Assembly: GCA_900177435.1 (NCBI GenBank)
Contig: FXAI01000004.1
Location: 1 to 64,000 of the forward strand
Direction of reading: 5' to 3'
Length of the DNA: 64,000 nucleotides
From: Alteromonadaceae bacterium Bs31
Lineage (GTDB): Bacteria > Pseudomonadota > Gammaproteobacteria > Pseudomonadales > Cellvibrionaceae
Below, in pieces: positions 1-7,792 of this stretch (position 1 is the first letter of the stretch; each line of letters starts with the position of its first letter). A program made the translations under genes and the position numbers. The notes beneath the pieces are model-generated. The model was not told the origin of the DNA, searched no databases, and was given only the letters and a program-made list of their open reading frames with translations.

Positions 1-171
1 CACCACAAAGAAAATGAAAGCCGGGATACGCTGTAAACACTGCAAAAAACCAATGACCTGCGTCTTAATGACCTTCAAACCCAGCGCACCGGGATAACGC
101 AAAAGCGCCAGACAACCGTAAACACACGCACAATACAGGAGGAATATTCCGACTATGTACCAGTGATTTTT
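1..171 (-). CDS. possible membrane protein fragment, runs off left edge
   Basis: On the minus strand a frame stays open from two consecutive stops (TAA and TGA at 172-177) to the window edge. It encodes a hydrophobic stretch (YIVGIFLLYCACVYG), a short basic loop and a second hydrophobic stretch near the edge (PAFIFFVV). This is what a polytopic membrane protein of a polysaccharide locus (polymerase, flippase or acyltransferase) would look like, and it lies downstream of a glycosyltransferase on the same strand. No ATG or GTG is visible in the frame, so it may be a fragment or chance. Function is not recognisable. Confidence 0.2.
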
Positions 172-344
172 TTATCACCCACCGGAGTGAGGCTCTCGCT
201 CGCCCCGACTTTATGTCCTTCAAAAAAACGTCTTCAGTACGCGCATCTCAAAATAATTTATTTGCTATATAAAGGAACACCGGGCTCGTTCAACAATTGG
301 ATAGGTCGCGGCAAGCGCGACATATCCTTATTTATTAGAAATGT

Positions 345-1112
345 TTACAGGGTCTTTCTCGGCATCCTAGAGCGGATTGTTTTTATTGTTCCTCTCAGGG
401 CGTAAACAACGAATATTTTTAGTGTCGAGAATATTGTGAGGCTAAGGGTTTCCCTGTAAAATTTCCATTGCCAGAAAACAATCTTTAATTTATTTTTAGT
501 CATTCCATTATCTAGTCTATAACTAGCAAGAGGTTTTGTTAGGCAATGGGCTGTGTGGCCACTTTTTAATATATCTAACCATAGGCCCATATCTTGTCTT
601 TTTCTAATGGTTGGCATATATCTTTTTCCGAGTGATTTCGCGTCATACATGGCAGTCAAGCAACCAATGACATTGCTGTATATTAGTTGGTCAAATGTAA
701 CTGAGTTTGGGGGGGTTGCAACTCCTTTTGCTCCCGACTTGTCAAATGTTTTATAAGCTGTATAAGATAGAACGTAATTATTTTTCTGCATAAAACATAT
801 TTGTAACTCTAGTTTACATTTGTCCCAGAGGTCATCCGCATCTAAAAAAGCTATGTATTCTCCTTGAGCATTTTTAATAGAGTTGTTCCTAGCAGCGCCT
901 GCACCTTGATTCCGGTGAAAGCGAAAGAGCTTTATCTTAGGGTTTTGTATTTTTGATATTTTGGATACGGTATCATCAGTAGAGTTATCATCTGTAACTA
1001 GCAGCTCCCAATTGGTGTAACTTTGTTGGACTACTGATTGTATACTTTCGAGAATAGTATCACTTGAATTATATGCGGGCATTATGACCGAAACTAAAGG
1101 ATGTTTATCCAT
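345..1112 (-). CDS. GT2-family glycosyltransferase
   Basis: A 255-residue GT-A fold glycosyltransferase of family 2. It should transfer a sugar from a nucleotide-sugar donor to a growing glycan on a lipid carrier at the inner face of the cytoplasmic membrane. The N-terminus has the family opening VSVIMPAYNSSDTILESIQS, then VTDDNSTDDT, the NQGAGAARN segment and the DXD metal/nucleotide motif in AFLDADDLWD (about residues 89-98). Length and layout resemble TuaG/WfgD-like single-domain enzymes. Donor and acceptor cannot be read from the sequence. It is rather AT-rich, as glycan-locus transferases often are. Start is the ATG at 1112; the ribosome site is weak. A sugar-nucleotide epimerase lies upstream on the same strand with a 194-bp gap in which no other feature is seen. 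Confidence 0.88.
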   Translation of the reverse strand: MDKHPLVSVIMPAYNSSDTILESIQSVVQQSYTNWELLVTDDNSTDDTVSKISKIQNPKIKLFRFHRNQGAGAARNNSIKNAQGEYIAFLDADDLWDKCKLELQICFMQKNNYVLSYTAYKTFDKSGAKGVATPPNSVTFDQLIYSNVIGCLTAMYDAKSLGKRYMPTIRKRQDMGLWLDILKSGHTAHCLTKPLASYRLDNGMTKNKLKIVFWQWKFYRETLSLTIFSTLKIFVVYALRGTIKTIRSRMPRKTL

Positions 1113-1306
1113 GATGTTATAACGCTGGCTCTATTTGATGAATTTCTAATAAACTACTCTGGCTAGGATGCTTGCAAAGTAGGAGATGAGTCTGGACTAC
1201 ATGTAAATCATAGTGGTTATTAAAAAAGCTGAAAGTATATGTTTTGACGTCTCAAACCTTTATTTTCTCATCAGTAAGTTAATAGCTAGAAAATATGTGT
1301 ATTGTT

Positions 1307-2269
1307 TTAATCGGTATTAGCAAACTCATTTCTTACTGTGGCCGACAAACCGTCTTGTAATGTCTGAGGCTTAGCAAAACCACACATATCTGTTCGACTC
1401 TTAAATTGAGTTATCGCACAAAACTTTTTTATTCGTATGCTGCTAATAGGAAGCTCTCTTCTCAGCAGCCAAGAAAGCACATCGAAAGCATACCCACCAG
1501 CAAGCCCTAAAAAGTACGGAATTCTAACTGTCCCCGCTTCTTTACCGAGGGCAGTATTTACTGTGCTAACAAGAGTGTTCATATTAAAGTCTGGCTTATC
1601 AGCGTAGTTAAAAACTTGAGTGCCGTTGGCGTTATCAATAAGGTGGTTGATAAAGGCTGCGACATTTCCTACATAGGCCATAGATTTTTTGTTTTTACCT
1701 GACCCAATCATCAAAAACTTTCCACTAGCTATTTGCCTTAGCAGGTTATATACATTCCCTCTATTTCCTTCCCCAAAAACTACCGTTGGGCGAATTATTG
1801 ACAAGTGTTTTCCCTCATCTAACCATTCATTGGCAACCAGCTCTGCCTTGTATTTAGAGTCGCCGTATTCATGAAATGGATTAATTGCGCCATCTTCGCC
1901 TGTATCTTCAGTCACAAACCCGTAAACTGCTACTGATGAAGTAAAAATGAGGTGCTTTACACCATTTGCATCCATGGCTTTGCAGATGTTTTTTTGACCT
2001 TCTACATTCGTTGCGTAGTATTTAGAAACGGGTTGAACGTTGTCTTTGTGCTCTGCTGCAAGGTTTATAACAACATCCACGGACTCAAATGCGGGAACAA
2101 GGCTTTGGTAGTCTCTCACGTCTCCTAGGGTCCAATTGTTTGGGTATTTTTCGCTTTTAACCAAATCTATAATTTTGAAGTCAATGTCTTCTCTCTCTGC
2201 GAGAAGGCCACACAAGCGAGTGCCAATAAAGCCAGACCCGCCGATCACTGCTATGTTTTTTTTGGTCAT
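1307..2269 (-). CDS. NAD-dependent epimerase/dehydratase (extended SDR)
   Basis: A 320-residue extended short-chain dehydrogenase of the UDP-glucose 4-epimerase type, acting in the cytosol on a nucleotide sugar. The NAD-binding Rossmann motif is GGSGFIGTRL (about residues 9-18). The catalytic YxxxK appears as YGDSKYKAE, preceded by the Ser-containing strand IFTSSVAVYG. The mid-region RPTVVFGEGNRGNVYNLL is typical of this family. The C-terminal third (GGYAFDVLSWLLRR) resembles the Pseudomonas/WbpV-FnlA-like group found next to initiating transferases, but epimerase versus dehydratase or reductase cannot be decided. Start is ATG 2269. It probably supplies a sugar to the transferase at 345-1112. 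Confidence 0.88.
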   Translation of the reverse strand: MTKKNIAVIGGSGFIGTRLCGLLAEREDIDFKIIDLVKSEKYPNNWTLGDVRDYQSLVPAFESVDVVINLAAEHKDNVQPVSKYYATNVEGQKNICKAMDANGVKHLIFTSSVAVYGFVTEDTGEDGAINPFHEYGDSKYKAELVANEWLDEGKHLSIIRPTVVFGEGNRGNVYNLLRQIASGKFLMIGSGKNKKSMAYVGNVAAFINHLIDNANGTQVFNYADKPDFNMNTLVSTVNTALGKEAGTVRIPYFLGLAGGYAFDVLSWLLRRELPISSIRIKKFCAITQFKSRTDMCGFAKPQTLQDGLSATVRNEFANTD

Positions 2270-2630
2270 ATAGAACTATGTCGATTTTTGCTGTAAGTTT
2301 GGTTTAATGGCCTTGGAGGGGCGACCGTTTGCTGTACGATTCACTCAGGCGGTGAATTTTAGCAGTATTTCTTCCTAAGTGTAATTAACTTGCGGTTCGC
2401 TAAACGTTTTAGGGCGCTGAGTCTGGAGTGGCTCAATATATATTTGGGGTATGGATTTCAATTGGCGTGCTGGTGCGCCTTAAACTATTTCCGGGTGCTT
2501 GTTTCGGCTGTGAGAGTATGCCATTCAGTCGTACAATTTTCATACGAAACCCTACCTACCTTCTGCCTTCCTCCAGGTAGCTTAAACACAGAAAAAGCGA
2601 GCTCTAAAGGTCCTCCCCTCTACCTATACA

Positions 2631-2778
2631 GGTACCCCATGCTCGAATTTGGTAGTGGGCAGGGGGTACCTTATTTTAGGTGCCTCTGCCCACCTTACCA
2701 GGTACCCGCATCTTTCTAGCATAGGTACCCTGACCAAGCGAAGGTTGAAAAGAGGGTACCTGCAAAGGTGGGGGTACC
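2631..2778. repeat. cluster of six GGTACC palindromes
   Basis: GGTACC occurs at 2631, 2665, 2701, 2724, 2755 and 2773, six times in 148 bp, with degenerate relatives (AGGTGC, CACGTACC, AGGTATAC) between and after them. Spacing is irregular (18-36 bp), so this is not a simple tandem array. No plausible gene overlaps it. It lies in the 719-bp gap between the epimerase gene and the truncated nuclease; the rest of that gap (2270-2630) holds only the presumed epimerase promoter region. Confidence 0.75.
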
Positions 2779-2864
2779 CACTTTACCACGTACCTATAGC
2801 TTACCTGCAAAGGAGCAAAAGCTCGCCTGCAGGTATACACTACCACCTCTCTAGATGCCCATAA

Positions 2865-2938
2865 GCAAGCGGGCTTGCCTGAGACATGGCTTGGCTTAGG
2901 CCAGCTCGGCTTTCGCAGCGGGCTGGTCTTTTGCTTGC
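2865..2938. repeat. nested inverted repeat (hairpin)
   Basis: An outer pair GCAAGC (2865-2870) / GCTTGC (2933-2938) encloses an inner stem GGCCAGC (2899-2905) / GCTGGTC (2922-2928) with one G.U pair. The right arm is followed by TTTTGC. It could be a weak terminator, or part of the REP-like element that begins 16 bp further on. Confidence 0.4.
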
Positions 2939-2953
2939 GGAATAAAAAGAGTC

Positions 2954-2999
2954 AGATCCAAATTAAATTTTGCACGGCTCGTAAAAAGTCAACAAACAG
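2954..2999 (+). repeat. REP-like element, copy 1
   Basis: This stretch aligns with 6571-6613, which sits directly upstream of the REP-type transposase gene. Shared blocks in order are AGATCCA, TTAAAT, CAC, GCTCGTA, AAGTCAA and ACAG. Copy 1 runs into the 3' end of the truncated nuclease gene (2989-3174, minus), and its ACTTTTTACGAGC complement lies just after that gene's premature stop. The element is therefore the likely cause of the truncation. Confidence 0.6.
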
Positions 3000-3174
3000 T
3001 GTCATTGCCAGTGGCTGTCCATTTACCGGTTAAGCTGGCGAATGAGCGAATGTTCCATGTTGCTATGAGGAGGTTGTTATCCTGTTTTGTGGGAATGCTG
3101 GTATCCAGTGCGGTGTTAAGGCTGCTTAGGTCGTTTTGAACCGCTGGTGGTGGGGTTTCATTTACGGTGGGCAT
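2989..3174 (-). pseudogene. truncated endonuclease/exonuclease/phosphatase-family gene (N-terminus only)
   Basis: The 61-residue product contains NNLLIATWNIRSFASLTGKW, the opening beta-strand of the EEP (DNase I-like) superfamily, where the WNIR Asn is a metal/active-site residue. Full members run to 250-400 residues, and here the reading frame ends after KWTATGNDTVC. The coding sequence downstream of this point is replaced by the REP-like repeat at 2954-2999. The protein cannot be active because the catalytic Glu, Asp and His blocks are absent. Start is ATG 3174. The remaining residues up to position 30 are a poorly conserved leader. Confidence 0.6.
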
Positions 3175-3390
3175 TTATACTTCCATTTTGTTTAAAAATC
3201 CGCGATGGGCGGGGTGCAGCTTATCGTTTCTGGCGCATAGATCAATGTACGAGGAGCTAGGGGTAGTTGTAACATTCTTACTGCGGATAGATCCACCTTG
3301 GCAGCTACCCATCTATTCCCGCCGCCCATTTAAAGCTGCCAGATGGGGGCTGACCTGGCCAGAGTACTCATCGTGTTTTTCCTAATAGAT

Positions 3391-3772
3391 GGTTGACCCG
3401 TTCTGAGTGGCCATTGGCCCGTTTCTAAGCAGTGGTTGACTCGTTCTAAGTGCTAGTTGACCCGCTCTGAGTGGTGGTTGGCCCGTTTCTAAGTGGTCAT
3501 TGACCCGTTTCTAAGTGGTAGTTGACCCGTTCTGAGTGGTCATTGACCCGTTTCTAAGTGGTGGTTGACCCGTTCTGAGTGGTGGTTGACCCGTTCTGAG
3601 TGGTGGTTGACCCGTTCTGAGTGGTAGTTGGCCCGTTTCTAAGTGGTAGTTGACCCGTTCTGAGTGGTGGTTGACCCGTTTCTAAGTGGTGGTTGACCCG
3701 TTCTAAGCGGCCCTTGATGCCTTGCTGAGTGGTAGTTGGCCCACTCTAAGTGTTCATTGAGCGCTTGCTGTG
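3391..3772. repeat. minisatellite of about 18 units, 21/22 bp
   Basis: About 18 head-to-tail units of two interleaved types. One is 21 bp and ends CCCGTTCTGAGT, the other is 22 bp and ends CCCGTTTCTAAGT; both begin GGTGGTTGA or GGTAGTTGG or GGTCATTGA. The central units (about 3510-3690) are nearly identical, and the outer units decay (GGCCCTTGATGCCTTGCTG, GTTCATTGAGCGCTTGCTG). There are no unique spacers, so it is not a CRISPR array. It lies 107 bp beyond the 3' end of the gene at 3880-4641. The preceding 3175-3390 shows no gene. Confidence 0.9.
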
Positions 3773-3879
3773 TGCCGCTTGGGCTATTCCCTAGTGGTCA
3801 TGGGTGCGTTATTGGCGCGTTATGGGTGGGGTGGGGCATCTCCCATACCGGGGCGGTACCCGGTATGGGTTGGGGTGCA

Positions 3880-4641
3880 TTAGGCTTCGGCGGTTTCTAC
3901 CGCTTCCTGCGCGCGGGCTGCCGCCGCGCTGTTGAGGCTTCTGGTGCGTCTATACGCGCTTATGTAGCCTTTTAGGCGTTGCTCGTTGTCAAAAAACACG
4001 TACTTGCCGCAGGCGCGAATTTCGTCTACCCACTCTTTTAAGTAGATAAAGGCCTGGTCGCGTACCAGGCGGGCGTCGTTTTGCTCCAGTTTGTCGCCGT
4101 TGGCTTCTGCCAGCAGCGTGGCCATTTCGTCAGCCAGGGTAGCGGCCTGGGTTAGCCGTGTGTTGTCGAACTTTATGCTATTGAGCAATTCGGGTTGCTG
4201 TTTGCCCTGTGCTGCCAGAGTGGCGAGGTCTTGAATCATATCCGCGTGGCTTTGGCCTTCGCTGATTTTGGCAACAGTTTTCAGCAGGTCGGCATTTTTG
4301 CGGAAGGCGAAGCGAAAGGCGCGTAACAGGTAGTCGCGTTGCTCGTAGGCGCCGGGGCTTTGTTGCTGCCATTTGGCTGTGGCTTCGCGCCGGGCGCGGT
4401 ATTGTGTTTGCCAGCGGGCTTCGGCCTCGCGCAGTGCGCCAGTGCGTGCTGCCAGTTCACTTAAGGCGTTTTCTGGCAGGCCTGCACCTTGCAGCTGTAC
4501 GATGTCTTTTTGCGCCCATTGCTGCAGGTCTTCCGCTTCTTGGGCATAAACGCCTATGGGTACGGCACTGGTTTTCAGCTTGTCGCTGGCGATGGCGGTA
4601 ATGGTTGGCAGAAGGTTTTCAAAATCAGTTTGGTCGGTCAT
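3880..4641 (-). CDS. uncharacterised all-helical protein
   Basis: I do not recognise this 253-residue protein. It has no signal peptide or membrane segment and is rich in Ala, Glu, Gln and Arg with heptad-like stretches (residues 60-100, 150-190), so it should be a soluble helical or coiled-coil protein. The best candidate signature is near the C-terminus: YLKEWVDEIRACGKYVFF followed by QRLKGYISAYRR. The tail is Ala/Glu low complexity. Start is ATG 4641, preceded on the minus strand by AAGGAAT. It is monocistronic and its 3' end faces the minisatellite at 3391-3772. Whether the two are functionally linked is unknown. Confidence 0.75.
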   Translation of the reverse strand: MTDQTDFENLLPTITAIASDKLKTSAVPIGVYAQEAEDLQQWAQKDIVQLQGAGLPENALSELAARTGALREAEARWQTQYRARREATAKWQQQSPGAYEQRDYLLRAFRFAFRKNADLLKTVAKISEGQSHADMIQDLATLAAQGKQQPELLNSIKFDNTRLTQAATLADEMATLLAEANGDKLEQNDARLVRDQAFIYLKEWVDEIRACGKYVFFDNEQRLKGYISAYRRTRSLNSAAAARAQEAVETAEA

Positions 4642-5113
4642 TTACTATTCCTTGTTTAGCAATTTTTATTGTACGGGCAAATAGCCCTTGCCCGCGTGTC
4701 GGTTTTTAGCGCAGCCCGTAACCGGGTATAAGCCTGGGTTTACGCTACTCAGTGGGGAATGGCGCGAGTTGGCCGTGTTGCAGGGGTTTATTGCCGCAGG
4801 TAAGACAGTCTCGTTCCATGAATCACTGTGGTTGCTACCCTATAATGCGGTTTTAATGGGATCAAATACTTATGTGCGAAATTTTGCTGGTGTGCAAATT
4901 TTTTAATATTATGGTAATTATCGTACGCAAACTGCTTGGAATGTCTGCTTTACAGTCAAAAATATATTCTTGTTGTTTTCAAAAATTTTGCCTCATGCTC
5001 TGTTGTTATAAATAAATAGTAGCGTTTCGCTTGCGCAGAATTTGCTTATACGGCGTAATGTGTGCGAGTTACCCACGAATAGTGTTCACAAAAATAATAA
5101 GCAAGGAGTGCTT
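4642..5113. other. intergenic region, promoters only
   Basis: 472 bp between divergent genes. A TATAAT-like box lies near 4840 on the plus strand. The region turns AT-rich from 4890 on, which fits promoters for both flanking genes. No coding frame with family features or RNA gene is seen. Confidence 0.4.
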
Positions 5114-6547
5114 ATGACAACACCATTAGATGCTTACCCTAAATTTGAACATCACGGCGCAAAAACCGGCGTAACCGGTAGCTGCCATCGTTATATTGCA
5201 AACGAACACTCTCATTACCTTGTGGACTGCGGCTTGTTTCAGGGCGATGGTGAAACGCAAGGGGCGGGTGGTGTGCCTAAAAGCCTCGAAATAGAGTTTG
5301 ACCTTTCTCTCGTTAAAGCGCTGATTATTACCCATGTGCATATCGACCATATCGGCCGGTTGCCGTATTTAATGGCGGCAGGTTTTAACGGGCCTATTTA
5401 TTGTTCCATACCCTCTGCTGAGTTGTTACCACTGGTGATTGAAGATGCGTTAAAAGTGGGCTTTACCCGCGACAAGCGCATAATTAATCAATTTTTAAAA
5501 AAGGTGGGTACTGTGTTGCGTCCTATGCCCTATGGCGAATGGGTAATACTGGAGCAGTCTCACGCGTTTAATTTGCGATTGCAGTTAAAACGCGCAGGGC
5601 ATATTTTGGGCTCGGCGTATGTAGAATTGGATGCGGGCTATTTGGAAAATAATAAAAAGCGTAGTCACCGCACGGTGTTTTCCGGCGATTTGGGCGCACC
5701 TTATGCGCCGTTATTGCCCGCACCAAAATCGCCGCGCCGGGCAAATACGCTGGTTATCGAAAGCACCTACGGCGATAAAATTCACGAAAACCGCAAGCAA
5801 CGAAAAGCGCGCTTAAAAGCAGCGATTGAACATGCCTTGCAAAATGCCGGTACGGTATTAATACCGGCCTTTAGTATTGGTCGCACCCAAGAGTTATTGT
5901 ACGAACTGGAAGATTTAATTACCCGTGGCAACGCGCATTGGAAAAAATTAGCGGTAATTATCGACTCCCCCTTAGCGGCCAAATTTACCCAGGTGTATCG
6001 CCGCTTAAAACCCTATTGGGATGAAGAAGCGCGAGCGCGCGTGCATGCAGGCCGCCACCCCTTAAGTTTTGAAAACCTGTTAACCGTGGGCAGCCACAGC
6101 CAACACCAGCGCATGGTGAACTATCTCGCCAGCAGCGGTCGCCCGGCCGTTGTTCTGGCAGCCAGTGGTATGGTAACTGGCGGGCGCAGCTTAAATTACG
6201 TAAAAGCCATGATAGAAGACCCTCGCCATGCCATTCTATTCGTCGGCTACCAGGCACGCGGTACCCCCGGCGCGCAAATTCAAAAAAACGCCAACAACAA
6301 AAATGCCTGGGTGGAAATTGACGATAAGCGTTTGGCCCTTCGTGCCCTGGTGCAAAGTATCAGCGGTTACAGTGCCCATGCAGATCAACAGGATTTATTG
6401 AATTTCGTTCGCAGAATGAAGCAATGGCCCACGCATATCCGCGTGGTGCATGGCGAGCTCGCAGCGCGAATGCAATTAAAGCACCGCTTGCAGCAAATGG
6501 CGGAAGCACAAGGAAAGGCCATGTCGGTATGGACAGCAGCGGGGTAA
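5114..6547 (+). CDS. metallo-beta-lactamase/beta-CASP RNA nuclease
   Basis: A 477-residue cytosolic protein of the CPSF73/YSH1-like branch of metallo-beta-lactamases with a beta-CASP insert. These are zinc-dependent endo- or 5'-exonucleases acting on RNA. Motif 2 is HVHIDH (residues 74-79). VDCGLFQG upstream, FSGDLG (motif 4 Asp) and the beta-CASP block ESTYGD, IPAFSIGRTQELLY, LAASGMVTGGRS and SGYSAHADQ (motif C) are all present. The KH-type N-terminal domain of archaeal FttA/aCPSF1 is missing, which is normal in bacterial members. An earlier in-frame start exists at 5042, but ATG 5114 follows AAGGAG by 5-6 nt and is preferred. It is monocistronic. Confidence 0.92.
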   Translation: MTTPLDAYPKFEHHGAKTGVTGSCHRYIANEHSHYLVDCGLFQGDGETQGAGGVPKSLEIEFDLSLVKALIITHVHIDHIGRLPYLMAAGFNGPIYCSIPSAELLPLVIEDALKVGFTRDKRIINQFLKKVGTVLRPMPYGEWVILEQSHAFNLRLQLKRAGHILGSAYVELDAGYLENNKKRSHRTVFSGDLGAPYAPLLPAPKSPRRANTLVIESTYGDKIHENRKQRKARLKAAIEHALQNAGTVLIPAFSIGRTQELLYELEDLITRGNAHWKKLAVIIDSPLAAKFTQVYRRLKPYWDEEARARVHAGRHPLSFENLLTVGSHSQHQRMVNYLASSGRPAVVLAASGMVTGGRSLNYVKAMIEDPRHAILFVGYQARGTPGAQIQKNANNKNAWVEIDDKRLALRALVQSISGYSAHADQQDLLNFVRRMKQWPTHIRVVHGELAARMQLKHRLQQMAEAQGKAMSVWTAAG

Positions 6548-6570
6548 TAAAAGAAGAATAAGAGGGGGGC

Positions 6571-6613
6571 AGATCCACTTTAAATAATACACTGCTCGTA
6601 GGAAGTCAAACAG
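6571..6613 (+). repeat. REP-like element, copy 2, upstream of transposase
   Basis: Second copy of the element at 2954-2999 in the same orientation, ending 11 bp before the start of the REP-type transposase gene. The shared core includes GCTCGTA and AAGTCAA. TnpREP enzymes are known to associate with repeats next to their genes, so this is the likely cognate end or recognition site; that role is inferred. Confidence 0.6.
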
Positions 6614-6624
6614 GGTGGTGATTT

Positions 6625-7341
6625 ATGCCAAGAAAACCACGTGCTTCGGTGGTGGGCGTGCCAGAGCAGGTCATTCAGCAGGGAGATAATCGGCAGGTCA
6701 TTTTTACTGGCGATGCCGTCAAGAGAGCTTATGCTAATTGGCTAAAGGACTACGCTGTGGAGTTTGGAGTTGCAGTCCACGCTTTGGTGTTAATGTCCAA
6801 CCATGTTCATCTTCTTCGCACACCCGGTTCAAACACCGCTATTTCCAGCATGATGCAAGCGCTCGACCTTCGCTATGTTCAGTATTTTAATCGCTCCTAT
6901 CAGCGCTCAGGCACCTTATGGGAGGGGCGTTTCCGTTCTTGTTTGGTACAGGAAGACCCGTTTCTTCTGCTGCTTTAGCGCTATATTGAGATAAACCCGT
7001 TGAGGGCAGGCATGGTGAACGGTCCTGACGTTTACAGTTGGTCAAGCTATCAGAGCGATGCTCTGGGTAAGAAGGCGGGCCTTAAAACGCCGCACCCACT
7101 GTATTTGGCTCTTGGTAAAAATACCAACACGCGACTAGCTAGTTACCGTGAATTGTTCCGCTGTCAGGTGGAAGGCAAGTTGCTGGACGATATACGCAAG
7201 GCTGCAAACAAGGGCTTGGTAATGGGTAACGAGCGCTTTGCAGAGCAAGTGGAAGCATTGACCGGAAAGACATTGAAAGAAGGTAAGCGTGGCAGGCCGT
7301 TTGGTTGGAGAATAACCAAAGAGGGATGCCGATGTGGTTAA
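6625..7341 (+). pseudogene. REP-associated Y1 transposase with in-frame amber codon
   Basis: The frame encodes a TnpA-REP (Y1/HUH single-strand transposase) of about 238 codons. The start MPRKPRASVVGVPEQVIQQG, the HUH motif in LMSNHVHLL (His-x-His near residues 60-62), QYFNRSYQRSGTLWEGRF (which carries the catalytic Tyr region) and the C-terminal block RYIEINPLRAGMV, YSWSSYQSDALG are all present and collinear. A single TAG at 6976-6978 interrupts the frame between FLLLL and RYIEINP, and the reading frame is unchanged on both sides. The gene is therefore broken by one nonsense codon, unless amber readthrough occurs. Everything else looks intact, so inactivation is recent. Confidence 0.85.
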
Positions 7342-7365
7342 TTTGGATTAGAGCACCTTTATGTG

Positions 7366-7770
7366 TTAATTATTGATCACTCGGCGAATTTTCCATTCAG
7401 CTACCCTTGTTTCTCGCACCAGTAACCAGCAATTAACCCCCACAATATTCGGCTGCAAGGTATAACGGCCAATGGTGTAATAAGTATTCTCGGTAAGGGG
7501 AATAGTTTCCCAGCCTTCATATTCCATCACCAGTAGATTATGTTCACTGCCCGAGGCGCCGTAGTACGCTTCACATATCCCCTTTTTGTAGGCTTCTCGC
7601 CCATAAATCAAACCCGTTGGTGAGTTAGATGCACCAGCGTTGGCAATACCTACATCTTCAGTTGCCAGGTTCATCATGTCATCAAAGCGTTCTTGTGCGT
7701 ACAGGGTGTTCCAGTTTTTGGCAAACGCCATTATCTGTTGCTTTACGGTTTCCACGCTGTCTTCTTGCAT
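7366..7770 (-). CDS. NTF2-like / SnoaL-type small protein
   Basis: A 134-residue cone-shaped-fold protein of the NTF2-like (DUF4440/SnoaL) type. The pattern VKQQIMAFAKNWNTLYAQER, then MNLATEDVGIANAG, GREAYKKGI, the strand NLLVMEYEGWETI and the final strand WKIRRVINN is typical. Members are small-molecule enzymes or binding partners, and the specific activity cannot be read. It is the last gene of a three-gene operon, 22 bp after the ferritin-like gene, so it probably acts in the same pathway as the split VioB-like pair, perhaps on its product. Start ATG 7770 has GGAG upstream. Confidence 0.75.
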   Translation of the reverse strand: MQEDSVETVKQQIMAFAKNWNTLYAQERFDDMMNLATEDVGIANAGASNSPTGLIYGREAYKKGICEAYYGASGSEHNLLVMEYEGWETIPLTENTYYTIGRYTLQPNIVGVNCWLLVRETRVAEWKIRRVINN

Positions 7771-7792
7771 CGTTATGTACTCCGGTTTTTGC

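Noticed and set aside
163-405. Plus-strand frame of 80 codons
   Set aside because: It overlaps the end of the glycosyltransferase gene and has no family features.
2390-2864. Plus-strand frames through the GGTACC cluster
   Set aside because: Composition is set by the repeat-like DNA; no ribosome site and no recognisable motif.
3391-3772. Possible CRISPR array
   Set aside because: Units are contiguous, with no unique spacers between conserved repeats, and no cas genes are in the window.
3736-3975. Plus-strand frame of 79 codons overlapping the end of the helical protein gene
   Set aside because: It is antisense to a better-supported gene and reads through the outer repeat units.
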